Source: an uncultured Microbacterium sp.
GTDB taxonomy: Bacteria; Actinomycetota; Actinomycetes; Actinomycetales; Microbacteriaceae
NCBI GenBank assembly: GCA_913774665.1
Contig: CAJYHN010000013.1
Location: forward strand, 124,001-188,000
Reading direction: 5' to 3'
DNA: 64,000 nt
Part shown: one piece after another, positions 8,759 through 17,856 of the stretch
Layout: each line of letters starts with the position of its first letter
Position numbering within the stretch: position 1 is the stretch's first letter
Position numbers and translations under genes: made by a program
Notes under the pieces: generated by a model
Database searches by the model: none
What the model was told of the DNA's origin: nothing
Seen by the model: only the letters and a program-made list of their open reading frames with translations

Positions 8759-9884
8759 GAGTGGTGCTCGCAATCCGCCAACCGCGCTGCTGGAGGCCGT
8801 CGACGGCGCGGCGGACCGCGTCGGGGACGACGCTGATCTCGGCCAGGCCGAAGGGGGCTCCCGGCGAATGCTCGAGGCGTAGGTCTTCGACGTTGACGTC
8901 GAGGTCGCCGAGCTCGCCGAACAGGCGACCCAGCTGGCCGGAGGTGTCGTCGACCATGACGACGAAGGTATCGAAGCGGCGGTTCTGTCCGTGCTTACCG
9001 GGCAGTCGCTCCACGCCCTCGTTGCCACGGCGGATGGTGTCGGCCACCGCGCGGCGGGCCCCGGGCACCTCGGGATCGCGCAGGGCTTCGGCGACGTCCG
9101 TGAGGTCGGCCGCGAGCCGGTCGAGGACCGCGACGACGGGCGCCGCGTTCGCGCCCAGGATCTGCACCCAGAGTTCGGGAGCGGATGCCGCGATGCGGGT
9201 CGTGTCGCGCACGCCCTGGCCCGCGAGACGCAGGGACCCGTCCGGAGCCTCGACGAAGCGGCCGGCGAGCAGGCTCGCGACCAGCTGCGGCACGTGCGAC
9301 ATGAGCGCGACGGACTCGTCGTGCTCTTCGGGCGTCATCTCGATCAGCGTGGCGCCCAGGTCGAGGGCGAGGCCTTCGACGAGCGAGAGGTCGTACGCCG
9401 AGGTCTCGCCGTCGCGGCAGACGACCCAGGGGCGGCCGACGAAGATGTCGGCGCGGGCGGAGATCGCTCCCCCGCGCTCGCGCCCGGCCATGGGGTGGGA
9501 GCCGATGTAGTGCGTGAGATCGACGCCGCGTTCGCGAAGGGTACGCAGCGGTTCGAGCTTGACGCTCGCGACGTCGGTGACGACGGCATCCGGGAACGTC
9601 TCGAGCTCGCGCTGCACGACGTCGGCCGTCACGTCGGGCGGCACGGCCACCACGATCAGAGAAGGACGGTCGTCGGGGCGCTCGGCGCGACCGGCGCCGT
9701 AGTCGATGGCCAGGCGCAGCTGCGAGGGAGAGGCGTCGACGAGCACGACGTCGACGCCGCGGCTGGTCAGCGCGTGGCCGATGCTCGCGCCGAGCAGGCC
9801 CGAGCCGACGACGCGGACGGTGCCGCTCGTGCGGGTCGCCAAAGGCCCGGCCGCGCGCGCGGACGTTCCGTTCGGTTCGCTCAT
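8751..9884 (-). CDS. tyrA: Prephenate dehydrogenase
   Basis: 377 residues; oxidises prephenate to 4-hydroxyphenylpyruvate with NAD(P)+ in tyrosine synthesis. The Rossmann motif [10 protein letters not shown] is at 27-36, [11 protein letters not shown] (prephenate-site histidine and loop) lies in the middle, and [18 protein letters not shown] is the second domain signature. The last ~75 residues ([20 protein letters not shown] onward) form an ACT-like regulatory domain, which suggests feedback by tyrosine. ATG 9884 was preferred over an upstream in-frame start because the leading segment has no conserved sequence. It overlaps cmk by 8 bases and follows rluB by 52 bases. Confidence 0.93.
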   Translation of the reverse strand: MSEPNGTSARAAGPLATRTSGTVRVVGSGLLGASIGHALTSRGVDVVLVDASPSQLRLAIDYGAGRAERPDDRPSLIVVAVPPDVTADVVQRELETFPDAVVTDVASVKLEPLRTLRERGVDLTHYIGSHPMAGRERGGAISARADIFVGRPWVVCRDGETSAYDLSLVEGLALDLGATLIEMTPEEHDESVALMSHVPQLVASLLAGRFVEAPDGSLRLAGQGVRDTTRIAASAPELWVQILGANAAPVVAVLDRLAADLTDVAEALRDPEVPGARRAVADTIRRGNEGVERLPGKHGQNRRFDTFVVMVDDTSGQLGRLFGELGDLDVNVEDLRLEHSPGAPFGLAEISVVPDAVRRAVDGLQQRGWRIASTTHD

Positions 9885-9936
9885 CGGGTCTCCTGCCCTG
9901 GGCGGCGCCGCTCGCACCGCGAAGCGCCCGAGAGGC

Positions 9937-10740
9937 TCACTCCGCCGGATCGGCCGGAGCGCTGTCGTCCTGACGGGACAGCGTGAGCAGGGCACCACGT
10001 TCTACTGTAGTCAACTCGCGGGCCTTCCCCACCGGGAGAGTTCCCAGGTGGAGCGGCCCGAACTGCCGACGGACCAGCTCGACGACCGGATGACCGACCT
10101 CGGCCATCATCCGCCGGACGATCCGGTTCTTGCCCGAGTGCAGGGTCAGCTCTACCAGGCTCTCGCCCCGCGAGGAGTCGAGCAGGCGCGCCTTGTCGGC
10201 GACGATCCGTCCGTCCTCGAGGTCGACACCCTTGATGAGGCGCTGGATGGTCTGCGGCAGCACCTGCCCCTCGACCTTGGCGATGTAGACCTTCGTCACC
10301 CCGAACGAGGGGTGGGCGAGCACGTGGGCGAGGTCGCCGTCGTTGGTCAGCACGAGCAGGCCGCTCGTGTCGGCATCCAGTCGCCCGACGTTGTAGAGCC
10401 GCTCGTCCCAGTCCTTCGTGTACTGACGGAGGTCGGGGCGACCACGGTCGTCGCTCATCGAGCTCACGACCCCGGTGGGCTTGTTCAGGATGACGTACCG
10501 CTTGGACTCGTCGAGCTGGATGGCCGTGCCGTCGACGTCGACCAGGTCGGTCTCGGGGTGGATGCGGCGACCGAGCTCGGTGACGACGAGGCCGTTCACG
10601 CGCACGCGGCCATCGACGATCATCTGCTCGGCGACGCGGCGCGAGGCCACCCCCCTGTTCGCCAGCACCTTCTGCAGGCGGATGCCGTCCTCGCTCGCCG
10701 AGCCCGCGCCCTCTGTCGCTGCGTCTGAAGCGTCGCTCAT
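9937..10740 (-). CDS. rluB: Ribosomal large-subunit pseudouridine synthase B family
   Basis: 267 residues. An N-terminal S4 domain (about 19-65, RLQKVLANRGVASRRVAEQM) is followed by a RsuA/RluB catalytic domain with GRLDADTSG (119-127, catalytic D122) and the late motif GKNRIVRRMMAEVGHPV. RluB makes a single pseudouridine in 23S rRNA helix 90 in E. coli; a family member in this context is usually annotated the same way. The start ATG shares an ATGA overlap with the scpB stop, as in many Gram-positive scpB-rluB pairs. Confidence 0.93.
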   Translation of the reverse strand: MSDASDAATEGAGSASEDGIRLQKVLANRGVASRRVAEQMIVDGRVRVNGLVVTELGRRIHPETDLVDVDGTAIQLDESKRYVILNKPTGVVSSMSDDRGRPDLRQYTKDWDERLYNVGRLDADTSGLLVLTNDGDLAHVLAHPSFGVTKVYIAKVEGQVLPQTIQRLIKGVDLEDGRIVADKARLLDSSRGESLVELTLHSGKNRIVRRMMAEVGHPVVELVRRQFGPLHLGTLPVGKARELTTVERGALLTLSRQDDSAPADPAE

Positions 10741-11363
10741 TTCAGTACCTCTCCGTCGAATCCGTCCGAGCCGTCGTCGAGCAACGGCGAGATGTGCGGC
10801 AGCTCGTCGAGCGAGTTGATGCCGAGGTTGACCAGCAGCTGGTCGGTCGTTCCGTAGTGGATCGCGCCCGTGTCGGAGTCGGTGAAGACCTCCGTGATGA
10901 GACCGCGCGAGAGCAGAGTGCGCACCACCGAGTCGACGTTCACCGCGCGGATGGAGGCCACCTGCCCCCGCGTGACGGGTTGCTTGTAGGCGATGACGGC
11001 CAGGGTCTCGAGCGCCGCCTGCGACAGGCGCGAGGGCGCCTGGGTGTTGACGAACTCGCCGACCACGTCGTCGTACTCCCCGCGCACGTAGAGGCGCCAC
11101 CCGCCGCCGACCTCGCGCAGTTCGAAGCCCCGCACCGGTCCCCCGGTCCGACCGTCGTAGTCGGCCACGAGCGCCTCGACGGCCTGCCGGACGGCCGGAA
11201 CGGGCGCACCGACGGCGGCGGCGAGGCTCACGAGGCTCTGCGGCTCATCCAGGACCAGCAGGATCGCCTCGAGGCGACGGGCGACGGATGCCGCATCACT
11301 CGGGCGCTGCGCGGGGATCGGGGCCTGCGCGGGTGCGCTGTCGATCACGGGGTCATCGGTCAT
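10737..11363 (-). CDS. scpB: Segregation and condensation protein B
   Basis: 208-residue subunit of the SMC-ScpAB condensin. Two winged-helix domains are recognisable: about 27-100 (SVARRLEAILLVLDEPQSLV) and about 105-190 with the conserved LSQAALETLAVIAYKQPVTR and IRAVNVDSVVRTLLSRGLI motifs. ScpB dimers bind ScpA to bridge the SMC heads. The gene sits between scpA (11-base overlap) and rluB (4-base overlap). A proline/alanine-rich N-terminal lead of about 25 residues is species-specific. Confidence 0.95.
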   Translation of the reverse strand: MTDDPVIDSAPAQAPIPAQRPSDAASVARRLEAILLVLDEPQSLVSLAAAVGAPVPAVRQAVEALVADYDGRTGGPVRGFELREVGGGWRLYVRGEYDDVVGEFVNTQAPSRLSQAALETLAVIAYKQPVTRGQVASIRAVNVDSVVRTLLSRGLITEVFTDSDTGAIHYGTTDQLLVNLGINSLDELPHISPLLDDGSDGFDGEVLK

Positions 11364-12291
11364 AGTCGGCTCCCAGGGCGGCGAGGTTCTCTTCCGACCA
11401 GCGCTCGGCGGTCCAGCGCAGGGTGAGCTCGCCGAGCGGCTCGAGCTGCTCGAACGACAGGGCGGCGTGGCGGTACAGCTCGAGGATCGACAGGAATCGC
11501 GCGACGACGACCCCCGTCTCGGTGACCCCGGCGACGAGGTCGCGGAAATTCAGGGTCCCCGCGGAACGCAGCAGGATCACCACGATCGCCGCCTGCTCCC
11601 GGATGCTGACCAGGGGCGCGTGCAGGTGGTCGAGTCCCACCGTGGGGATGTGCTTCGGCGCGAAGGCCACAACCGCGAGCGCGGCGAAATCGTCGGCGCT
11701 GAGCGTCCATTTGAGCTCCGGCACGGCACTGCGGTACTTCTCGTCGAGCCGCACGTTGCGCGTATGCCGCTTGTCCTCGCGCTGAAGGCACCGCGCGAAC
11801 CACGCCGAGACCTCCTTGAACGCGCGGTACTGCAACAGACGTGCGAACAGCAGGTCGCGGGCTTCGAGGAGGGCCACCGATTCGGCATCCACCAGCTCTC
11901 CCTGCGGGAGGAGCCCGGCGATCTTCATGTCGAGCAGGGTCGCGGCCACGACGAGGAACTCCGACGCCTCGTCGAGATCGCTCTCGGGCCCCATCGCCCG
12001 GAGATAGGCGATGAACTCGTCGGTGACACGACTCAGCGCGACCTCGGTGATGTCGAGCTCGGCGCGCGAGATGAGGGTCAGCAGCAGGTCGAACGGGCCG
12101 TCGAAGACGGGGAGGGTGACGCGGAAGCCGGGCGCGTCGGACCCTGCCCCGTCGGCAGGCTCGGGGATCGGCGTCGACTCGGTGTCCGACGCGGGCTCTT
12201 CATCCCGCGTCGCGATCTCGGCGTCCGACGCGGGCTCGGGGGCCGTCGCGAGGGCGACGGCGTCGGGGGTGTCGTCAGGCGACGGCGCCAC
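11353..12291 (-). CDS. scpA: Segregation and condensation protein A (kleisin)
   Basis: 312-residue kleisin that links the SMC heads with ScpB. After about 48 acidic, low-complexity residues the family core starts at RVTLPVFDGPFDLLLTLISR, followed by ITEVALSRVTDEFIAYL and DEASEFLVVAATLLDMKIAGLLP; the C-terminal winged helix (FRDLVAGVTETGVVVARFLS onward, LELYRHAALSFEQ) completes it. It overlaps parA by 17 bases and scpB by 11, so all three are likely made in fixed ratio. Confidence 0.95.
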   Translation of the reverse strand: MAPSPDDTPDAVALATAPEPASDAEIATRDEEPASDTESTPIPEPADGAGSDAPGFRVTLPVFDGPFDLLLTLISRAELDITEVALSRVTDEFIAYLRAMGPESDLDEASEFLVVAATLLDMKIAGLLPQGELVDAESVALLEARDLLFARLLQYRAFKEVSAWFARCLQREDKRHTRNVRLDEKYRSAVPELKWTLSADDFAALAVVAFAPKHIPTVGLDHLHAPLVSIREQAAIVVILLRSAGTLNFRDLVAGVTETGVVVARFLSILELYRHAALSFEQLEPLGELTLRWTAERWSEENLAALGADYDR

Positions 12292-13177
12292 GGGCGACCA
12301 GCTCCCGCGCCAACCGCAGGTAGGCCTGGGCGGCGGCGTGCTCGGGCGCGAACTCCGTGATCGGCATGCCCGAGACCGAGGCGTCCGGGAACTTCACCGT
12401 GCGACCGATGACCGTCTCGAGCACATCGTCGCCGAACGCCTCGACCACGCGCTCGAGCACCTCGCGCGAGTGCAGGGTGCGGGGGTCGTACATCGTGGCG
12501 AGCACGCCGTCGAGCTCGATCGCCGGGTTGAGGCGATCGCGCACCTTATCGATCGTCTCGACGAGCAGCGCGACACCGCGCAGGGCGAAGAACTCGCACT
12601 CGAGCGGGATCAGCACGCCGTGGGCCGCCGTCAGGGCGTTGACGGTCAGCAGCCCCAGCGAGGGCTGGCAGTCGATGAGGATCACGTCGTAGTCGGCCGC
12701 GACCTTGCGGAGCACCCGGGCGAGGATCGTCTCGCGGGCGACCTCGTTGACGAGGTGCACCTCGGCCGCCGACAGGTCGATGTTCGCGGGCAGGATGTCG
12801 AGACCCTCGACCCGCGTCGACACGATGACCTCACGCGGGTCGCGCTTGGTGTCGAGCAGCAGGTCGTAGATGGTCGGCACGTCGTGCGTCTGGATGCCGA
12901 GACCCGCCGACAGCGCACCCTGCGGGTCGAAGTCGATCGCGAGCACGCGGCGGCCGTACCCGGCGAGGGATGCCGCCAGGTTGATGGTGGTCGTCGTCTT
13001 TCCGACGCCGCCCTTCTGATTGCAGAGCGCGATGATGCGAGCGGGACCGTGGCTGTCGAGCGGCTTCGGGGTGGGGAACCCCTGGTAGGGGCGACCGGTG
13101 GGTCCGAGGATGACCTCGTCTGCGCCCGTCTTCTGGCCCTTTGTGCTCGCCGACACCGAGTCTCCTGCCTTCGTCAT
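12275..13177 (-). CDS. parA: ParA family ATPase, chromosome partitioning type
   Basis: 300-residue Walker-type ATPase. The deviant Walker A box KGGVGKTT is at 55-62 (after ALCNQ), a second ATPase motif VLAIDFDPQGALSAGLG follows, and IDCQPSLGLLTVNAL carries Walker B. About 45 N-terminal residues are variable. No parB or parS is visible beside it; this is the orphan ParA that heads scpAB operons in actinobacteria, distinct from the oriC-linked parAB pair. It is the first gene of the operon running to der. A TAGACT hexamer ends 10 bases before the ATG. Confidence 0.93.
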   Translation of the reverse strand: MTKAGDSVSASTKGQKTGADEVILGPTGRPYQGFPTPKPLDSHGPARIIALCNQKGGVGKTTTTINLAASLAGYGRRVLAIDFDPQGALSAGLGIQTHDVPTIYDLLLDTKRDPREVIVSTRVEGLDILPANIDLSAAEVHLVNEVARETILARVLRKVAADYDVILIDCQPSLGLLTVNALTAAHGVLIPLECEFFALRGVALLVETIDKVRDRLNPAIELDGVLATMYDPRTLHSREVLERVVEAFGDDVLETVIGRTVKFPDASVSGMPITEFAPEHAAAQAYLRLARELVARGAVA

Positions 13178-13259
13178 AACGTCGTCGAGTCTAGCCGCCG
13201 CCCGTCGCCGGGCCCGTGTGACCCGCGGGCCGGCGCCCGCTCGCGTGCATCCGTCCGCC

Positions 13260-13338
13260 GCATAACCTCGGCGATCCGCACAACCTCAGCGCGAAAGCGC
13301 CCTCCCCTGCTGACTTTGCGCGAATCACCGACCCCGCG
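13260..13338 (+). repeat. Dispersed 79-bp palindromic repeat, copy B
   Basis: Partner of copy A at 3716-3794, same orientation and exact same length. Where copy A has CTCAG in the left arm and GTCAG in the reverse complement of the right arm, copy B has CTCGG and GTCGG, so a change in one arm is matched in the other. It lies between the parA start and the end of the DUF4184 gene. Confidence 0.65.
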
Positions 13339-13384
13339 CAGGCACGGGGACCGCCCGATCGCCGAGCCGTGGGAGACCGGCGCC

Positions 13385-14185
13385 TCAGCGTGATGCCGGC
13401 GTGCGCACCGCGGCCCGCGCGCGCCGCGCCTGCACGAACAGCGCCAGCGCGAGCGTCAGCGCCGCCCAGACGGCGGCGACCTTCGTCAGCACGCCGTAGA
13501 TCAGGTGCGTGGTCGTGTACTCCGCGTCGAACCCGCCGTTCACCGCGAGCGCGATGACGGATGCCACGACCAACGCGACAGGGAGCGAGAGCCACCACGC
13601 CCAGCGGGCGGCATCCGGAATCGACCTCCGCACGGGCGCGGGCGCGCGCCTCGACAGCCACACGGCCGCGAAGATCGCGAGCACGAGCAGCCCGAACGCG
13701 CTCGAGGCATGCTGCAGCCACTTCGCCCCCGTGAACGGCCCCCACTGACCCGCGAGGGCGGGCAGCAGCTGCTCGCCCACCCGACCCTCGTGCGTGAACA
13801 GGTCCCAGGCGATGTGCGAGGCGACACCGAGCGTGAGCGAGAGGACGAGCCACAGGATGCCGATGGCTCCCCCGCCGGCACTCTCGCGCAACGCCGTACG
13901 GGCGCCGGCATCCCACCCCACCGGCAACCGCTCCGCCACCGGCCGCGGCAGCAGCTCGCGCGCGGCCGGGCGCAGCACGCATCGCCAGACCAGCAGGAGC
14001 ACGAAGGCGACGACGACGGTGACAGGTAACCACGCGAAGTCGTGCGTCAGGCCGTAGCCGGGCCACATCCCGCGCACGAACAGGGGCAGGTCGGGGGTCA
14101 TCGCCCCGATCGCGATCGCCGCCGGAACCAACCGCGTTCGCAGGAAAGGCAGCGCGACGACGGCATGGCTCGGCGTGAACGGCAT
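13385..14185 (-). CDS. DUF4184 family membrane protein
   Basis: 266-residue polytopic membrane protein. The opening MPFTPSHAVVALPFL, with the GAMTPDLPLF and ASHIAWDLFTHEGR motifs, marks the DUF4184/membrane-bound metal-dependent hydrolase-like group; the conserved histidines (H7, the SHIAWDLFTH pair) and Asp could bind metal. About six hydrophobic segments are visible. It begins one base after the tyrS stop (TGATATG), so it is in an operon with tyrS. Function is unknown. Confidence 0.85.
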   Translation of the reverse strand: MPFTPSHAVVALPFLRTRLVPAAIAIGAMTPDLPLFVRGMWPGYGLTHDFAWLPVTVVVAFVLLLVWRCVLRPAARELLPRPVAERLPVGWDAGARTALRESAGGGAIGILWLVLSLTLGVASHIAWDLFTHEGRVGEQLLPALAGQWGPFTGAKWLQHASSAFGLLVLAIFAAVWLSRRAPAPVRRSIPDAARWAWWLSLPVALVVASVIALAVNGGFDAEYTTTHLIYGVLTKVAAVWAALTLALALFVQARRARAAVRTPASR

Positions 14186-14186
14186 A

Positions 14187-15500
14187 TCAGCTGAGGAAGA
14201 GCCCCGCGAGCGTCTTCTTTCCACGGCGCAGCACCGAGACTCCGCCCGGCAGCGTCCCCTCGACGACCGCGTCGTCGCTCGTGACCTTCTCGCCGTCGAG
14301 CGAGACGCCGCCCTGCGAGATCGCGCGACGCGCCTCGCTGAGGCTCGCGCACAGGCCCGTGGCCGTGAGCGCCTCGACGACCGTGGAGCCGGCGGCGACG
14401 GTCGCGTGCGGGAGTTCTTCGAGCGCGCTGCGGAGCACCGCGGCATCCAGAACCGTCACATCGCCCTGCCCGAACAGCGCCTCGGTGGCCGCGATGACGG
14501 CCTCGGTGGCCTCCACCCCGTGCACGGTCGTGAGCACCTCGCGGGCGAGACGCTTCTGCGCCGCGCGGCGGAAGGGCTCCGCTTCGATCAGGGCCTCGTA
14601 CTCGGCGATCTCGGAGCGCGTGAGGAAGGTGAACACCTTCAGGCGCTCGACCACGTCGCGGTCGTCGGTGTTCAACCAGAACTGGTACATGACCCACGGG
14701 CTGCACATCTCGGCATCCAGCCAGATGGCGTTGCCCTCGCTCTTGCCGAACTTCGTGCCGTCGCTGTTGGTGATCAGCGGGGTGCCGATCGCGTGCACCG
14801 AGACGCCCTCGGCGCGGCGCACGAGGTCGGTGCCGCTGGTGAGGTTGCCCCACTGGTCGCTGCCGCCGGTCTGCAGCACGCAGCCGTGCTGGCGGTACAG
14901 CTCGAGGTAGTCGAGACCCTGCAGGATCTGGTAGCTGAACTCGGTGTAGCTGATCCCGGCCTCGGAGTTCAGGCGCGCGCTGACCGCGTCCTTCTTCAGC
15001 ATCGTGCCGACGCGGAAGTACTTGCCGATGTCGCGGAGAAAATCGATCGCGCTGAGCGGCGCGGTCCAGTCGAGGTTGTTGACGATGCGCGCGGGGTTCT
15101 CGCCCTCGAAGTCGAGGAAGCGCTCGACCTGGAGACGGAGCTTGCCCACCCACTCCTCGACGGTCTCGCGCGCGTTGAGCGTGCGCTCGGCCGTGGGACG
15201 CGGATCGCCGACGAGACCCGTCGATCCGCCGACGAGTCCGAGCGGGTGGTGGCCGGCGAGCTGCAGGCGACGCATGGTGAGCAGCTGCACGAGGTTGCCC
15301 AGGTGCAGGCTCGGTGCCGTCGGGTCGAAGCCGCAGTAGAACGTGATGGGGTCTCCGCCGAGGAGTTCGCGCAGCTCGCCTTCATCCGTCGAGACGTGCA
15401 CGAGTCCGCGATACCCCAGTTCGTCCCAGACGTTGTCGAAGGACGGATCGAGGGCGGGGGCGAGGGCGCTCACGGGCGCCGCGTCGGTGGAGGCAGACAC
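14187..15500 (-). CDS. tyrS: Tyrosyl-tRNA synthetase
   Basis: 437-residue class I synthetase charging tRNA-Tyr. The HIGH-type motif is HLGN at 66-69, the KMSKS-type motif is KFGKS at 250-254, and tyrosine-specific residues lie in FYCGFDPTAPS and in QGLDYLELYR. The C-terminal S4 domain runs from about 375 (ALTATGLCASLSEARRAISQ). The start is GTG at 15500, six bases after a TACCCT -10 hexamer, so the message is probably leaderless and no T-box is present. It is followed at once by the DUF4184 gene. Confidence 0.97.
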   Translation of the reverse strand: MSASTDAAPVSALAPALDPSFDNVWDELGYRGLVHVSTDEGELRELLGGDPITFYCGFDPTAPSLHLGNLVQLLTMRRLQLAGHHPLGLVGGSTGLVGDPRPTAERTLNARETVEEWVGKLRLQVERFLDFEGENPARIVNNLDWTAPLSAIDFLRDIGKYFRVGTMLKKDAVSARLNSEAGISYTEFSYQILQGLDYLELYRQHGCVLQTGGSDQWGNLTSGTDLVRRAEGVSVHAIGTPLITNSDGTKFGKSEGNAIWLDAEMCSPWVMYQFWLNTDDRDVVERLKVFTFLTRSEIAEYEALIEAEPFRRAAQKRLAREVLTTVHGVEATEAVIAATEALFGQGDVTVLDAAVLRSALEELPHATVAAGSTVVEALTATGLCASLSEARRAISQGGVSLDGEKVTSDDAVVEGTLPGGVSVLRRGKKTLAGLFLS

Positions 15501-15506
15501 CGGTTC

Positions 15507-15512
15507 AGGGTA
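15507..15512 (-). promoter_or_regulatory. Candidate leaderless -10 element of tyrS
   Basis: TACCCT on the minus strand ends six bases before the GTG start codon, and no ribosome site fits between. Confidence 0.5.
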
Positions 15513-15562
15513 TCAGCGGGGGTGTCCGACTCCGGATGCCACCACCCGGGCACTCACCAGGA

Positions 15563-16435
15563 TCAGGGTGACGGATGAACGGCGGCGGTCGCGGGCGGAT
15601 CGGTCGGGAGGAGCAGGAGGCGGGTCTGCGCGCGGGAGATCAGCCAGATGACCGCGACGGCGACCCCGAACAGGACCGCGCACACCGTCACGAGCACACC
15701 GATGGCCACCTGCACGGGGCCGACCGCGATAACGATGAGCACGATGCCGACGACGACCGCGATCGCCGTCACCGCCCCGACCACCATCACCACGACCCGG
15801 AGCGTCCGCATCGACTGCTCGGCGTGCAAGGTGGGACGCACCCCGAAGCGCGACGAGAGGTAGGCCCCCCATCGCCGACCCGTCCACCACCGGTGAGCGG
15901 TGCGCCTGATCGGGTACCACCCCGCACCGGGACCCTCGACCTCTCCGGGCAGCGGACGCACCTGCTCGGGGGCGACGGGGTCTCCGACGGGTTTCGGAAG
16001 ACGGCGCACACGCGTGCTCTGCGCGGCCATCGCGAGCCACAGCGCGGACAACGCGACGAAGAGGAGGGGCAGGGCCGTGAGGTTCCGCGTGAGCACGCCC
16101 GAGAGCAGAAAGCAGAGGCCCGCGAAGAGGGACAGCCCGCCCGCGATCCAGCCGAAGACCGGCTGTTCCAGCGTCGCCCAGTCGATCCCCGCCTTGCCGT
16201 GGCGCACGCGGGAGCCCGTCCAGACGGTGCCGTCCCACCAGCGCAGCTCGTCCGCCGTCGTGGGGTACCAGCCCGGCTGAGGCCCGGGGTGCGGGGGCGC
16301 CGCGACCGACTGCGGCGGCCCGGCGAGGGGGGCCGCGGCGGCGACCGGCGCCTCGTGAGCCGTCCACTGCGTTCCGTCCCACCAGCGGACGCGCCCCGGC
16401 GTCCCCGCGTCGTACCAACCCGGTGCAGCATTCAT
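15563..16435 (-). CDS. Membrane protein with three DUF2510 motifs
   Basis: 290-residue protein of unknown function. Three copies of the actinobacterial DUF2510 motif (GWY...RWWDGxxWT) are present: about 5-27, 58-80 and 182-205, the last degenerate (HRWWTGRRWGAY). Two pairs of transmembrane helices lie between and after them (about 95-140 and 215-270). DUF2510 is thought to be an extracytoplasmic or protein-binding module. The start ATG is followed by a motif within four residues, supporting the choice. Monocistronic. Confidence 0.8.
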   Translation of the reverse strand: MNAAPGWYDAGTPGRVRWWDGTQWTAHEAPVAAAAPLAGPPQSVAAPPHPGPQPGWYPTTADELRWWDGTVWTGSRVRHGKAGIDWATLEQPVFGWIAGGLSLFAGLCFLLSGVLTRNLTALPLLFVALSALWLAMAAQSTRVRRLPKPVGDPVAPEQVRPLPGEVEGPGAGWYPIRRTAHRWWTGRRWGAYLSSRFGVRPTLHAEQSMRTLRVVVMVVGAVTAIAVVVGIVLIVIAVGPVQVAIGVLVTVCAVLFGVAVAVIWLISRAQTRLLLLPTDPPATAAVHPSP

Positions 16436-16495
16436 GCGTCCATCTCCCCCTGTGATGTGCTTCGACCGTAGCCGCTGCGCGCCGGCCGTGAGGCG

Positions 16496-17209
16496 TCAGC
16501 CCGCGTGCACGCCCCACCACACGAGGAACGCCGCGGCGAGCGAGGTGACCCAGCTGACGAGACTGCCGATGAGGAAGTACTCCGCGCGGTCGCCGTCGTC
16601 GCGATCTCTTGAGATCTCGGGGAAGCGCACGATCCCCTTCGCCGCGAGGACCGCGGCGAGAAGCGTGTAGGCACCGGTCAGCGTCAGCACGAAGACGAGG
16701 ATCCGCTCGAGCGGCCCGATCAGCCGACCGCCCTTGAGGGTCGGCACCGCGGCTCCCTCGGGGTCGGACACGCGCCCGCCCATCTCGGAACGCAGCGCGA
16801 TGCGCACCACCGCGTTTCCCGACTCGAGCAGGAAGACCAGACAGCCGATGACGAGGACGGCGACGTCGATCGACACCGACGCTCCCGGGCGATACGCGGC
16901 CCACGCCTCGCCGAGCAGACCCGGCCGCTCCCTCCCCGGGGCGATGATCACGCACGCCGCCGCGGCGAGCGCGAGCAGGGCGACAGGCCACAGGCCCGCG
17001 CGGGCGGGACCGTCTTCGGGCACGACCCACGTCCAGATGGCGGCGACCGCGACGGCGAGGAGCCCGGCGATCACGGCATCGAGCCCGGCCGACAGCAGCA
17101 CGAGGAGCACGGATGCCACCGCGAAGGCGAGCCACCGACGCGTACGGATCATCTGGCGCAGCAGATCGACCGCCCCGACCGCCAGGAGCAGAAGCCCCGC
17201 CGCGATCAC
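16496..17209 (-). CDS. Multi-spanning membrane protein paired with SatD
   Basis: 237 residues with about seven hydrophobic helices (for example VIAAGLLLLAVGAVDLL, RWLAFAVASVLLVLLS, DVAVLVIGCLVFLLESGN and a C-terminal LVSWVTSLAAAFLVWWGV). GTG at 17209 overlaps the satD stop as GTGA, so it is translated with it; a longer open frame upstream lies wholly inside satD and is not credible. No transporter motif is recognised. In many actinobacteria a small membrane protein of this kind sits next to satD; its role is unknown. Confidence 0.75.
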   Translation of the reverse strand: MIAAGLLLLAVGAVDLLRQMIRTRRWLAFAVASVLLVLLSAGLDAVIAGLLAVAVAAIWTWVVPEDGPARAGLWPVALLALAAAACVIIAPGRERPGLLGEAWAAYRPGASVSIDVAVLVIGCLVFLLESGNAVVRIALRSEMGGRVSDPEGAAVPTLKGGRLIGPLERILVFVLTLTGAYTLLAAVLAAKGIVRFPEISRDRDDGDRAEYFLIGSLVSWVTSLAAAFLVWWGVHAG

Positions 17210-17853
17210 GATCGAGCCCCCACGGTCAGCGCCGCGAAACCCTCGACGAGAGAAGCAGCCCCCGCTGTCGAGAGCGCCTGGGACACGGCGGATTGGCTGA
17301 TGCCCTCGGCCTGGGCGAGTTCGCGCTGGGAGCGGCCGACGCAGCGCCCGTACGTGAGCCTGCGCGACCTCTCGCTCATGGCCGACACGAGCTGGTCGCG
17401 ACTCAGGGCGTAGGCGCGGGCGAGCGCGATGGTCTCGGTCATGGTGGCATCTTCTCCCTCGGCGAGGACGATCCACGTGCGGGCGAGCGGCGCGGCGCGC
17501 TGCTGCAGGCGCTCGATGTGGTCGATGGCCTCTCGAGCGGCCCACCACGCCGGTCCCTCGGGGACGGTGCGGGCGGCCAGTTCGATCGGGCGCACCTCCC
17601 CGACACCGACACCGAAGCGGCAGTCGACGTCGTCGGGCAGGGCCAGGCGCAGCAGGAGGAGGGACGCGAGAGCGCTCGAGAGGTCGTCGTACTCGCCCTG
17701 CAGCTCGTCGCCGACCACGGCCGTGAGGGGGGCGGTGGCGAGAGGCAGATCGTTCTGGACGGTGACGACGGCGTCTTCGATGGCGCGCTGCGCCCCGGCA
17801 CGGTCATCGAGTCGTCGCGAGGCGACGATGTCGGCGATCACGGCGACGGTCAT
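17206..17853 (-). CDS. SatD family protein
   Basis: 215 residues. The N-terminal part (TVAVIADIVASRRLDDR, VVGDELQGEYDD, RFGVGVGEV) is the SatD fold, related to nucleotide-cyclase-like domains, and a C-terminal helix-turn-helix (about 175-197, SQRELAQAEGISQSAVSQAL) indicates DNA binding. SatD was first named in a Streptococcus acid-tolerance locus; its biochemical role is unclear. Repeated ATAAG/CTTAT half-sites cover its promoter, so it may control itself. It is followed by a membrane gene overlapping by four bases. Confidence 0.8.
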   Translation of the reverse strand: MTVAVIADIVASRRLDDRAGAQRAIEDAVVTVQNDLPLATAPLTAVVGDELQGEYDDLSSALASLLLLRLALPDDVDCRFGVGVGEVRPIELAARTVPEGPAWWAAREAIDHIERLQQRAAPLARTWIVLAEGEDATMTETIALARAYALSRDQLVSAMSERSRRLTYGRCVGRSQRELAQAEGISQSAVSQALSTAGAASLVEGFAALTVGARS

Positions 17854-17856
17854 AGG

